From Desulfovibrio gilichinskyi (GTDB taxonomy: Bacteria; Desulfobacterota; Desulfovibrionia; Desulfovibrionales; Desulfovibrionaceae), in NCBI RefSeq assembly GCF_900177375.1, contig NZ_FWZU01000009.1:1-55809 (forward strand): DNA of 55,809 bases. The letters run 5' to 3'. A program made the translations under genes and the position numbers. This document shows positions 28,260-36,356 of the stretch, piece by piece. The notes beneath the pieces are model-generated. The model saw only the letters and a program-made list of their open reading frames with translations, was not told the origin of the DNA and did not search any database. Positions within the stretch are counted from its first letter, which is position 1. Every line of letters begins with the position of its first letter.

Positions 28260-28551
28260 ATCATATGTTTCAGAATCGGAATACTGCGAGATTAAGGCGA
28301 AATCCCAACAATGCAGTCTTTCTGCCTCTGAACTCATAAAACGTCTGACCTTAGGCCACGAAATCAAGAGCCGTGAGGATCAGCAGGCACGCCGGGAATT
28401 GTTAAAAATTAATGCAGACCTTGCTCGTTTGGGTGGGCTGCTCAAGATGTGGATTCTTGATGATGACAAACATCGGCTTGATGTTGAGAAGTTGCTTAAA
28501 GATCTACGGCAGCGACAGAAGGAATTGTGCGAGAAGGTGATGAGTTTATGA
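28234..28551 (+). CDS. MobC/TraJ-like relaxosome accessory protein, 105 aa
   Basis: A ribbon-helix-helix-type N-terminus (VSESEYCEIKAKSQQCSLS, ASELIKRL) is followed by NADLARLGGLLKMWI, the conserved C-terminal motif of MobC/TraJ mobilisation proteins. These bind oriT and help the relaxase open the DNA. Size is normal. It overlaps both neighbours (26 nt upstream, 4 nt with the relaxase), indicating translational coupling. Confidence 0.8.
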   Translation: MPSKKRVIKSYVSESEYCEIKAKSQQCSLSASELIKRLTLGHEIKSREDQQARRELLKINADLARLGGLLKMWILDDDKHRLDVEKLLKDLRQRQKELCEKVMSL

Positions 28552-30179
28552 TTAGCCGAAGGATTTCCTGTAAACCTCAGAATGATAATTATCGGCGATT
28601 GGCCGATTATATTGCTGATGCCAAGAACAAAGGGGAGAAGACTCTTTATTCTTGGAATGATGGCTGCTGGGCAGGAGAGAATTATCAACTGGCCATTCAG
28701 GAAGTTTTGGATACTCAGGATTTGAATCAGCGCACGAGGAAAGAAAAGACTTATCACCTGATTGTGTCCTTTAGGCCGGAAGATGAGGCTTTATTAACTC
28801 CAGAGAAGTGTAAGGAAATTGAAAAGGAATTTGCTAAGGTTCTAGGATTCGAAGAACACCAGCGCCATTGTGGAGTTCATAAAAATACTAACAATCTTCA
28901 CATGCACATTGCTTACAATATGATTCATCCTGAAACTCTCACTAGGCATGAGCCTTACCGGGACTATTTCAAACGTGACCGGTTGCACCGTGAGTTGGAA
29001 CTGAAATTCGGTTTGAAGTTTGATAATGGCCGGCAAAAAAATCTGGAGCCAAAACGTAATAATGATAGGGCTGAAACATATGAAGCGCATTCCGGACAGC
29101 AGTCTTTTGATTCCTATGTGAAGGAGCGTAAAGAGTTTATTCTTGAGTCATTGGATAACGCGCAGAACTGGCATAATTTCCATAAATCTTTGGCGCAGAT
29201 CGGAATTGAGGTCAAAGCTAGAGGTAATGGTTGTATCATAAAAGATAGGCATTCCAGCACTGCCGTTAAAGCCAGTAGATTGGATCGGAATTTTACCAAG
29301 GGAAAGCTTGAAGCTAAGCTCGGTCAATATCAAAAGCCTATTGCAACTATCCAGAGCAAAGATGAGAAGGAAAGGTATGTGTCGCGTCCGCTTCATAAAA
29401 AGCGGGGAGAGCTTTATTCTCAGTATTGTGAGGCCATAGACGGCAGAAAGAAGGCTTATGAGGAAATCAAGCTCGAACAGGATGAACGTTGGAACCGCGC
29501 AGCAGACTTTTGGGGTAACAAGATTAAAGCTATTAAGAACGACCGCAAACTGACCCTTAAGGACCGGAGTAAGTTGTTGGCCATAGCTACCGGCAAAAAA
29601 GCTGAAAATCTTGCGGGGATTAAGACAGAGATTGCTGAAAGAAGGGCAGAACTTCGAAAACAAACTCCTTTTAATCGTTGGAATGATTTTTTGAAATGGA
29701 AGGCCGAAAACGGAGATGAAGTTGCTTTGCAGGTCTTACGTTCCAAGAAGGAACCTATTGAAAGCACACCGCAGGCTGAGTTTGTAAAAGCAGATCCTTC
29801 AGCACCAAATTGGAAATTGAAACAAAGTCAGTTCCGTGTGGATTCCAGTTTAGCTTGGAAGGATAAGCGCAAGTTGATTTCCATAGCTAAGATGCTTCAG
29901 CTTCAAGCTGAGGAAAAGAAGAGGACTCCCGAGACTGATAAACGCCTTCTGGATAAAATGACTTGGCGTGTGGATTCATCTGGCAATGTTCTCTACACAT
30001 TGAAAAGTGGTGGCATGGTCAAAGATAATGGAGATAAGCTTTTCTTCAGTGTGAACGACCCCCGTGCAGCTCAGGTGGCTACAAGGCTCGCAAAAAGGGT
30101 GTTAGGTCCGAATGTTAAGGTTACGGGTAATGAGATTTGTCGGGGGCGGAGAGTCGTTGCGAAGGAGTTTGGGCGGTAG
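28548..30179 (+). CDS. Relaxase (MOB_P-like) with C-terminal LPD7 domain, 543 aa
   Basis: It nicks oriT and pilots single-stranded DNA during mobilisation. The N-terminal ~190 residues form the relaxase domain, with an HCGVHKNTNNLHMHIAYNM stretch giving the His residues for metal binding. The likely catalytic Tyr lies near the N-terminus (NYRRLADYI). A basic coiled linker follows, and the final ~150 residues resemble the LPD7 domain often fused to relaxases. ATG 28548 overlaps the MobC-like stop (ATGA) with GGTGATGAG upstream. No coupling protein or type IV secretion genes are in the window, so transfer would need a helper. Confidence 0.87.
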   Translation: MISRRISCKPQNDNYRRLADYIADAKNKGEKTLYSWNDGCWAGENYQLAIQEVLDTQDLNQRTRKEKTYHLIVSFRPEDEALLTPEKCKEIEKEFAKVLGFEEHQRHCGVHKNTNNLHMHIAYNMIHPETLTRHEPYRDYFKRDRLHRELELKFGLKFDNGRQKNLEPKRNNDRAETYEAHSGQQSFDSYVKERKEFILESLDNAQNWHNFHKSLAQIGIEVKARGNGCIIKDRHSSTAVKASRLDRNFTKGKLEAKLGQYQKPIATIQSKDEKERYVSRPLHKKRGELYSQYCEAIDGRKKAYEEIKLEQDERWNRAADFWGNKIKAIKNDRKLTLKDRSKLLAIATGKKAENLAGIKTEIAERRAELRKQTPFNRWNDFLKWKAENGDEVALQVLRSKKEPIESTPQAEFVKADPSAPNWKLKQSQFRVDSSLAWKDKRKLISIAKMLQLQAEEKKRTPETDKRLLDKMTWRVDSSGNVLYTLKSGGMVKDNGDKLFFSVNDPRAAQVATRLAKRVLGPNVKVTGNEICRGRRVVAKEFGR

Positions 30180-30212
30180 TGTTGTATATAAAAGGTAGAG
30201 CTTCACTTGATT

Positions 30213-30288
30213 GTTCATGAGAGTGTCTTTTGCATGATCTGATATTAAACTATCGCACGGTGTCCGTTGTTTATAGAGTACTTCACTT
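30213..30288 (-). mobile_element. IS3-like terminus remnant, left of glycosyltransferase operon
   Basis: On the minus strand: GAAGTACTCTATAAACAACG, then GACACCG, a purine-poor leader, and ATGAACAATCAA. This matches, with decay, the IS tip at 95-232 (GAACTGCTCTATAGATGACG, then GACAC; ATGAGTAATCAA). Only the tip and about four codons survive. It marks the left border of the glycosyltransferase segment. Confidence 0.6.
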
Positions 30289-30395
30289 ATCAAGTTATTA
30301 CTCATGGTTATAGTTTGTGTTTTTATTGAAAATAATCAATAATTAATTCCACAATATTTTAAATTTTTGTTTAAAAGTTATATTATGAAGCTAAC

Positions 30396-31253
30396 ATGCC
30401 ATTCTTGAAGAGTTGTGTTGTACAAAATGGGGGGGAGGTTTTGTCAAATTCTCGGATTAGGTGTTGTGTCCTAGTAGCAACGTTAGGGCGAAGTGATAAG
30501 CTTTTGAAAAGAGCCATACCATCTATCCAATGCCAATCAGTAAAACCAGAAGCTGTAGTTATCGTGTGTGATGGGAAACGGTTTGATCCAGAAATCTGTG
30601 CAAAAATTAAAAATTTGCTCCCAAATATCCCTGTGTTTTTTTTAACGAACACAAGGGCCGTTGGTGTAGCAGGGGCATGGAATTCTGGTCTTCTTTTCTT
30701 GAGGGAAAACATAAATGCTGAGTATGTCGCATTGTTAGATGATGATGACAGCTGGGATAATAATCATCTGTATTTAAACCTCACTTCTGCCCAAAAAAAT
30801 GATTCAAACGTTATTGTTTCAGGTCTCAGAATTGTGAAAGATGGCGTTCCTGTCGAGCGTGACATTATTACTTCGCTAAATGAAAGTGACTTTTTGGTTG
30901 GAAATCCAGGATGGCAGGGGTCAAATACATTTATTAGCGTAGAGTTACTATTTCTAGTAGGTGATTTTCGTGAAGGTTTGGCTAGTTTAAATGATAGAGA
31001 TTTAGCCATTAGAGTTATTCGGCATCCACAATGCAAAATATCATATACAGGATCTTGGTCAGCTACATGGTACTTAACAACAAACGGCAATCAACTAAGC
31101 TCATTTCGAAATAGCAACAAAATAAGTGGATTAAGATCCTTTTGGGAAATTTACAGAGAAGATATGAGCGGTACTATTCAGAGGAATTTCTTTTCTCGAG
31201 CTGAAAAGTTGTTTGGGGTACCAAAACAGGAAATAACAACTTATGATAAATAA
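30396..31253 (+). CDS. Family 2 glycosyltransferase (GT-A fold), 285 aa
   Basis: Transfers a sugar from a nucleotide donor to an unknown acceptor. The nucleotide-binding start is RCCVLVATLGRSDKLLKRAI, AGAWNSGLLFL is the mid-domain signature, and the metal-binding acidic cluster LLDDDDSWD is near residue 115. There is no membrane segment, so it acts in the cytosol or at the membrane surface. First gene of a three-gene operon; the stop lies inside the start of the radical-SAM gene (11-nt overlap). Confidence 0.83.
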   Translation: MPFLKSCVVQNGGEVLSNSRIRCCVLVATLGRSDKLLKRAIPSIQCQSVKPEAVVIVCDGKRFDPEICAKIKNLLPNIPVFFLTNTRAVGVAGAWNSGLLFLRENINAEYVALLDDDDSWDNNHLYLNLTSAQKNDSNVIVSGLRIVKDGVPVERDIITSLNESDFLVGNPGWQGSNTFISVELLFLVGDFREGLASLNDRDLAIRVIRHPQCKISYTGSWSATWYLTTNGNQLSSFRNSNKISGLRSFWEIYREDMSGTIQRNFFSRAEKLFGVPKQEITTYDK

Positions 31254-32124
31254 AAAACAAACTCTCGGTGGTTTTCCTCCTAAGCCTTTTATAATGAGAT
31301 TTAAGCAAGTTGAAAATCAATGGTATAAAGTTAAAAAGGTATACCGGTCCTTACGTGTAAAAAAATATCCGACATTTGTTTTCGGACCTCAGTATAAAAG
31401 AAGTAGGGATTGTATAGAGATTGACATTACTTACCGTTGCAATTTGAGATGTCTGAATTGTAATAGATCTATCAATAAGGCCCCTGAAAATCTTGATATA
31501 AGCTTAGCGATGATTGATAATTTTGTGTCAGATTCATTGATTCAAAATATTCATTGGAAACGCATTCGCATCTTAGGTGGAGAACCTACATTACATCCTC
31601 ATTTTGTAAGCATAGTGAAGAAAATTATAAAATATAGAGATTCTATGGGACGGGGAAATGTAAGTATCGAAGTTGTAACGAATGGACATGGAAGCTATGT
31701 ACAGAAACAACTCAATAGCCTGCCCAGTGATATATACATTGAAAATTCAAAGAAAACCCCACAGGAAAAATTAAAATTTAGACCTTTTAGTTGGGCTCCT
31801 CGAGACTTTGGACAATATTCAAACAATTCATATGTAAACGGCTGTCAGATCATGAAATTATGCGGAATGGGCTTAACTCCTATGGGATATTATCCTTGTG
31901 CAATTTCTGGAGGAATTGATCGAATTGCAAAAAAACAATGCGGAAGAAATAAAATACCAACATTTGATGATGATATGAAAGATATCTTAGAATGGGCTTG
32001 CTCTCTTTGCGGACGATTTCTTGATGGTCACCATATTCCTTCAAAACTGTTGCTTCCACTAACCGAAGAATTGATATCTCCAAGCTGGGTTAAATTATAT
32101 CAGGATTGGCAAACAAAAAAATAA
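31243..32124 (+). CDS. Radical SAM protein with Cys-rich C-terminus, 293 aa
   Basis: Cys66, Cys70 and Cys73 (YRCNLRCLNC) ligate the [4Fe-4S] cluster that cleaves S-adenosylmethionine; RILGGEPTLHP is the GGE motif. The C-terminal half has further Cys (NGCQIMKLCG, YYPCAISGG, then QCGRNK and CSLCGRF) that may bind an auxiliary cluster in SPASM-like fashion. Substrate unknown; lying between two glycosyltransferase genes, it could modify a sugar or a glycosylated product. Start overlaps the upstream gene. Confidence 0.82.
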   Translation: MINKKQTLGGFPPKPFIMRFKQVENQWYKVKKVYRSLRVKKYPTFVFGPQYKRSRDCIEIDITYRCNLRCLNCNRSINKAPENLDISLAMIDNFVSDSLIQNIHWKRIRILGGEPTLHPHFVSIVKKIIKYRDSMGRGNVSIEVVTNGHGSYVQKQLNSLPSDIYIENSKKTPQEKLKFRPFSWAPRDFGQYSNNSYVNGCQIMKLCGMGLTPMGYYPCAISGGIDRIAKKQCGRNKIPTFDDDMKDILEWACSLCGRFLDGHHIPSKLLLPLTEELISPSWVKLYQDWQTKK

Positions 32125-32140
32125 ATGTGGTATTTTTATT

Positions 32141-35131
32141 ATGACTCTTTTTAATCCCGAAGAGCCTATTACTATGCGCAAACGGCTAACGCCAAGAAAC
32201 ATTAACGTGCGCCGATGTCCGCAACAAATTAAATTTGATGATGCAGACTTAATTGTAGGAGTTACAGTTCACAATAATGCAGATTCAATTCAACGCTGTT
32301 TGCAAAGCATATTGAATCAAACAGAGCAATTTCCAGTAATTATATTGGATGATTCATCCTCTGACGATTGGTTTGATTGTTGTGCAGATTTAATTAACAG
32401 AATTGATGCGCTCGTCGTAAGTGCTCACTGTGGTTCTGCTGCCAGTGCTCGAAATGCTATATTAGATTATGTAGAAACTGAATTTTCTAATGTTAGATGG
32501 GTTGCTAGACTTGATGCAGATGACAGACTTTCCTTCAAAAATTCACTTATTGCAATGCGAGACGCTGCAAGGAAAAATGATTCAAAGTATGTTTTAGGTG
32601 GGAATAGGCTTGTTAAACATGGCAAATTACTGGCGTGTAATAATCCTGCAACCAATTCTTTGAAAAAATCCTCGTTCTTGATAAATTTACTTAAAAAAAT
32701 GGCTCAGGGGACAGCAAGTAATGAAATTCCCTCTTGCAATTTACTCGTATCCCCTTCCGCTGGATGGCGTTATCCTGAGATTAAAAGCGCAGAAGACCAT
32801 TGGCTTGTTACCAGCTTACTGATTTTTCATCCTGAAGATGGGAGCATCGTCGATGACGGGTATTACGCGGATTATACGTTACAAGGCTCAGTGACGATTG
32901 CATGTAAGCAAAATGGGCTCGCAAAACAATATAGGGAACAATTGTTTCAAGCTGCGAAGTTGTGGATCTCCTTAAAAAACGAAGTTAATGAAATTCTTGG
33001 CTTTGGCTGTGAAGGTGTTGTTGTTCGCCAAGGCACACAAGTAGAAAAGCATTTTTATCCATGGTCCATAAGTGATGAGGATGTAGAGTACATAAGTAAT
33101 AAATGCCATGAATCAAAAATATTGCCCGATGTTAATTTTGTAAAAAAAAATAATAAATGGATTGCAATATACACATATCAAAAGTCATTTCCAGTAATTG
33201 ATATAACAATCAAAGAGTCTCTTTATATTTTAAAAGAATTTTTAAATAAAAAATTTGTATGCACAAACATATCTCGTTCAAATTTTAGAAGGATTTATGA
33301 TGGTAGTTTGATCTACATTGACATTGGGGTTTCTATATCTGAAATGGATGTTTCGTACTTTAGAGATGTTGCTGCCAGAATGTATGCAATTTCAGCATTG
33401 AATTTGTCTTCAAGGGAACTAAAAAGACGTTATACAAAAGAAAGGCAAATTGAAATCTTAAGTAAGTTAATTGGTTTTGAAGAATTTTACAAAGAATTAA
33501 TTGAAAATCATATCAAGATGATATGGAAGAAATGCAAAATAAAAACAAATTTACTACATAAAAATAGAGAAACAGACGTCACCTTAATGATAAAAGTGTG
33601 CTCTATGGATGCAAATATTATTTACAATCAAGTCTCGCATATCGTTTCACAGCTTGAAATTCCTGCAAATTTTGATGAAAAAATAATACTAATTGATCCA
33701 TTTTCTGGTCCTTATCTTAGAGCGTATGATAAAAGTAACTACTCCAAGCTTATATCTGAAGTAAAAAGACTCTGTCGGGCTGGAATTGTTGACCGTTTTT
33801 TGATTGCACCTCAAGATTGTACCAGTGTTTCAGATGTAAACAAAAGATGGTTCAATCTTGCCTGTGACAAAACGCATAACTCCATGCAGGTTCCTGTCAC
33901 CCCCCAACTCTGGGGATTTGACCAAGTCAAATCCCGATATTTATTACAGTGTGATGTCGATATCTTGGTAGGACGACGTGATTTTTGTCACGACTATCTT
34001 TTTGAAATGATTGACGCACTTCAGTCGAGCGACGTTTTTGGAATTGGCTTTAATATTCCCCACTCCCCCGATTCTCAAGATAAAATATATGATGCTTTAC
34101 CGGGAGACTACGTGCCAGAGGTCCGTTGTGGATTGTTTGACTTGGATCGGTTGAAAGCAAATAGACCCTTTCCAAATGATATCGAAAATGGGCATTTAAG
34201 GCTGTCGTGGTATCGGTCTATCCAACGCTACCAACAAACAGATGGCTTCAGATGTCTTCGTGGTGGTTCTCCCAGAACCTTTTATGTACACCCTAATAAC
34301 AATTGTAAAATCGACAATAACTTTTATGTGAAAGTACGAGATCTTATCTCACAAGGTTTTGTTCCTTCGTTACAATATGGACAATGGGACGTTAAAGGAA
34401 GCATAGAGGATTGGAAATATCCAGTGAGAAGTGAGAAGCTTGTTTTCCTTTTAAGAGGACGAAACACTCCATTACACAAAGTGAATAGGTGTATTTCTAG
34501 CCTTTTAATGCAGAGGGATCAATATTTTGGAGTGATTCTAATCGATGATGCTTCGCCCATAGAGCATCAAAATAACTTGCGTAGAGAAGTTTCACGATTG
34601 AAAAGAGCAACTCTTGTTTGTAACACAGCACGACTTGGGCATATTCAAAATACTATTTTTGCGATAAATCAAATTTGTGTCAATAACGATACTCTGGTGG
34701 CAATATTAGACTTAGACGATGCACTTATAGATAGGAATACAAGTCTGTTAATTCAAGAAAAGCAACAGCAAGGACATGATGTTATTTTGGGGGCGATGTA
34801 TCGCCCAGACAAACCTTTAAAAGTTTATTCTCCAGAGTTTGATGCCCCACGTTCACACTTCGGAGGGGAAGTATGGATTCACTTGCGATCTTTCACTAGG
34901 AAACTCTTTAAATCTATACCTCAAGATTCTTTTAAAAATGGTAAAGAGTGGGTGTCCGAATGCGAAGACTACGCGATTATGGTGCCTATAGTGGAGTTGG
35001 CAAAAAAACCAGTCTATATTCCACAGTATCTTTATTTCCATGAACGTTCCACATCCTCATCATTAGCTTTACGAGAAGAAAGAGATTTGACGATTCGAAC
35101 TATACTAAAAAAAAAGTCTCTTAGTGTGTGA
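32141..35131 (+). CDS. Multi-domain glycosyltransferase with kinase-like middle module, 996 aa
   Basis: Residues ~30-240: GT2 domain (LIVGVTVHNNADSIQRCL, LDADDRLSF). Residues ~280-430: a stretch reading like a protein-kinase fold, with a glycine loop ILGFGCEGVVV, Lys in VEKHFYP, CTNISRSNF where a catalytic loop would be (Asp replaced by Asn) and YIDIG like DFG. Residues ~480-740: a further GT-like region (LLQCDVDILVGRRDF). Residues ~765-980: a second GT2 domain (LVFLLRGRN, ILDLDDALID). Probably builds a surface or natural-product glycan. The stop lies in an IS tip (TGATCCTGC), so the last residues may have been replaced by the IS. Confidence 0.72.
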   Translation: MTLFNPEEPITMRKRLTPRNINVRRCPQQIKFDDADLIVGVTVHNNADSIQRCLQSILNQTEQFPVIILDDSSSDDWFDCCADLINRIDALVVSAHCGSAASARNAILDYVETEFSNVRWVARLDADDRLSFKNSLIAMRDAARKNDSKYVLGGNRLVKHGKLLACNNPATNSLKKSSFLINLLKKMAQGTASNEIPSCNLLVSPSAGWRYPEIKSAEDHWLVTSLLIFHPEDGSIVDDGYYADYTLQGSVTIACKQNGLAKQYREQLFQAAKLWISLKNEVNEILGFGCEGVVVRQGTQVEKHFYPWSISDEDVEYISNKCHESKILPDVNFVKKNNKWIAIYTYQKSFPVIDITIKESLYILKEFLNKKFVCTNISRSNFRRIYDGSLIYIDIGVSISEMDVSYFRDVAARMYAISALNLSSRELKRRYTKERQIEILSKLIGFEEFYKELIENHIKMIWKKCKIKTNLLHKNRETDVTLMIKVCSMDANIIYNQVSHIVSQLEIPANFDEKIILIDPFSGPYLRAYDKSNYSKLISEVKRLCRAGIVDRFLIAPQDCTSVSDVNKRWFNLACDKTHNSMQVPVTPQLWGFDQVKSRYLLQCDVDILVGRRDFCHDYLFEMIDALQSSDVFGIGFNIPHSPDSQDKIYDALPGDYVPEVRCGLFDLDRLKANRPFPNDIENGHLRLSWYRSIQRYQQTDGFRCLRGGSPRTFYVHPNNNCKIDNNFYVKVRDLISQGFVPSLQYGQWDVKGSIEDWKYPVRSEKLVFLLRGRNTPLHKVNRCISSLLMQRDQYFGVILIDDASPIEHQNNLRREVSRLKRATLVCNTARLGHIQNTIFAINQICVNNDTLVAILDLDDALIDRNTSLLIQEKQQQGHDVILGAMYRPDKPLKVYSPEFDAPRSHFGGEVWIHLRSFTRKLFKSIPQDSFKNGKEWVSECEDYAIMVPIVELAKKPVYIPQYLYFHERSTSSSLALREERDLTIRTILKKKSLSV

Positions 35132-35205
35132 TCCTGCTACAAGATTGTGGACACATGGTTAAGTTGCTACCCTGACATTCACAGGAGAAACAAATGTTAA
35201 TGTAA
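35129..35205 (+). mobile_element. IS3-like terminus remnant, right of glycosyltransferase operon
   Basis: Plus strand TGATCCTGCTACAAGATTG, then GGACACATGGTTAAG, matches the IS terminus of the window's left edge (GATCCTGCTATAGATTTGC, then GGACACACGGTTAAG). It is followed by ACAGGAG and an ATG that stops after three codons. The fragment is dead. It is oriented opposite to the remnant at 30213-30288, so the glycosyltransferase operon is bracketed by outward-reading IS leftovers. Confidence 0.7.
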
Positions 35206-35241
35206 AATTTTTATATTTGGATTATCAAATATAACATTTCC

Positions 35242-36147
35242 AAGCGGCCCCCCTCAGATCCCGCTTGTTAAATTACATTGCCATTGCCGGAGTTGAAGCT
35301 TTTTTCTGGATATTTTTTTTAGGTGTTTTGAATATTCCGGAGAGTTGTTCCTTTACTTCATCCAACCCCCTGGATTTATGTAGATCATTAAAGTCAGTTA
35401 GCTTTTGGGTGCGTTCCTGTTCTGAGAATTTTGGAATCAAGACTATTCCGTCTACTCCTTTTGCTGCGGCTTCAGCTTTTTTCACACCCACATTTTCCAT
35501 AAGATGATAATCATTGTCCGCCATGAGCATGAGTTTACTTTGCGGGTACTTCTCATGCAGAGCCTTTGCGACCGGCTCAAGGTTGGAGGCATCAAAGGCG
35601 GAAGCTACGGGATGAGCTGTTGCCATGTGAACGCTGGCGGCGGTGGCATATCCTTCGGCTATGAGAATCGGGCTACCATTTTTGAGTTTATTTTCTGGAT
35701 CAATGACATGGAATGTTCCGGCTTTCTGCGCATTTTTTTCAAAGAATTTACCGTTTGGTGAGATCGTTTGAAGAGTGCGGATATTTCCATCCACATCTTT
35801 GCCGGGAATAACTAGATTGCCAAACTTGTCCTCTTTGAGTCCGTATCCCGGAACTCCTTTTTTGCTGAGGTAAGGATGCTGCTTATTTGCCGATTTAATA
35901 ATTCCATCCCATTTCTCTTTTGAAAGAGCGGCAGCGTTTGTATACTGTTCCTTAATTGCTTTTTCCCTTTCCAGCCTTGTCTGGGCGGCTTGAGCCTTTA
36001 ACTCTGTTTTTTGTTGATCGGTAAGAGTATGACCTTCAGCTTTCCAGTTCGCTTTGAGACCGGTTTTGTGGTTCTGGATGAATCCGGCAGGGTGGCCGTC
36101 AAGATATCCTTTGTAGGTTCCATCCTTAAAGTTTGGTTTTCCGTCAA
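35242..36147. repeat. Direct repeat copy 1 (906 bp) shared with 42431-43334
   Basis: From AAGCGGCCCCCCTCAG to TTTTCCGTCAA this block aligns base for base with 42431-43334, with scattered substitutions and one 2-bp gap. It covers the Toprim coding region and its 3' flank. Identity ends abruptly at both sides, the mark of a duplication rather than two diverged genes in place. Confidence 0.9.
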
Positions 36148-36178
36148 TTACCGGAACGCGGTATAAAGCTCCGTCCAT
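35273..36178 (-). CDS. Toprim-domain protein (ArdC C-terminal type), 301 aa
   Basis: It contains the Toprim core: LIAEGYATAASVHMAT (catalytic Glu), then LMLMADNDYHLMENVG (metal-binding DxD), with a helical linker KTELKAQAAQTRLEREKAIK before it. Toprim modules of this kind follow ArdC-type single-strand-binding/zincin domains or primases on plasmids; here the N-terminal ArdC part is absent and translation starts MDGALYRVPVIDGKPNF. It may be a free-standing gene or a truncated duplicate of 42462-44202. AAGGAA is 13 nt upstream of the ATG. Confidence 0.72.
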   Translation of the reverse strand: MDGALYRVPVIDGKPNFKDGTYKGYLDGHPAGFIQNHKTGLKANWKAEGHTLTDQQKTELKAQAAQTRLEREKAIKEQYTNAAALSKEKWDGIIKSANKQHPYLSKKGVPGYGLKEDKFGNLVIPGKDVDGNIRTLQTISPNGKFFEKNAQKAGTFHVIDPENKLKNGSPILIAEGYATAASVHMATAHPVASAFDASNLEPVAKALHEKYPQSKLMLMADNDYHLMENVGVKKAEAAAKGVDGIVLIPKFSEQERTQKLTDFNDLHKSRGLDEVKEQLSGIFKTPKKNIQKKASTPAMAM

Positions 36179-36335
36179 GATGGGTAGCTTTCCTTCAAAA
36201 CTCTAAGAATAGTATTTGCAATATTTCTTACTAAGTTTTTTAAAAGTTATTGACGTTGTTTTTTTGATAACATAAGAGTTATTGTTTTCATTAAAATGGT
36301 TATAAAGTGATTTTTATGCAAATTAAAACTATAAA

Positions 36336-36356
36336 ATAACTGAGAATTATAGATGG
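36336..36356 (+). promoter_or_regulatory. 21-bp leader shared with ATP-grasp gene (inverted copy at 39932)
   Basis: TAACTGAGAATTATAG plus ATGG ends in the start codon of the NTPase gene and occurs identically, inverted, at the start of the ATP-grasp gene 3.6 kb away. No similarity extends upstream. It could be a common operator, a shared translational element, or the end of a gene cassette. Confidence 0.6.
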
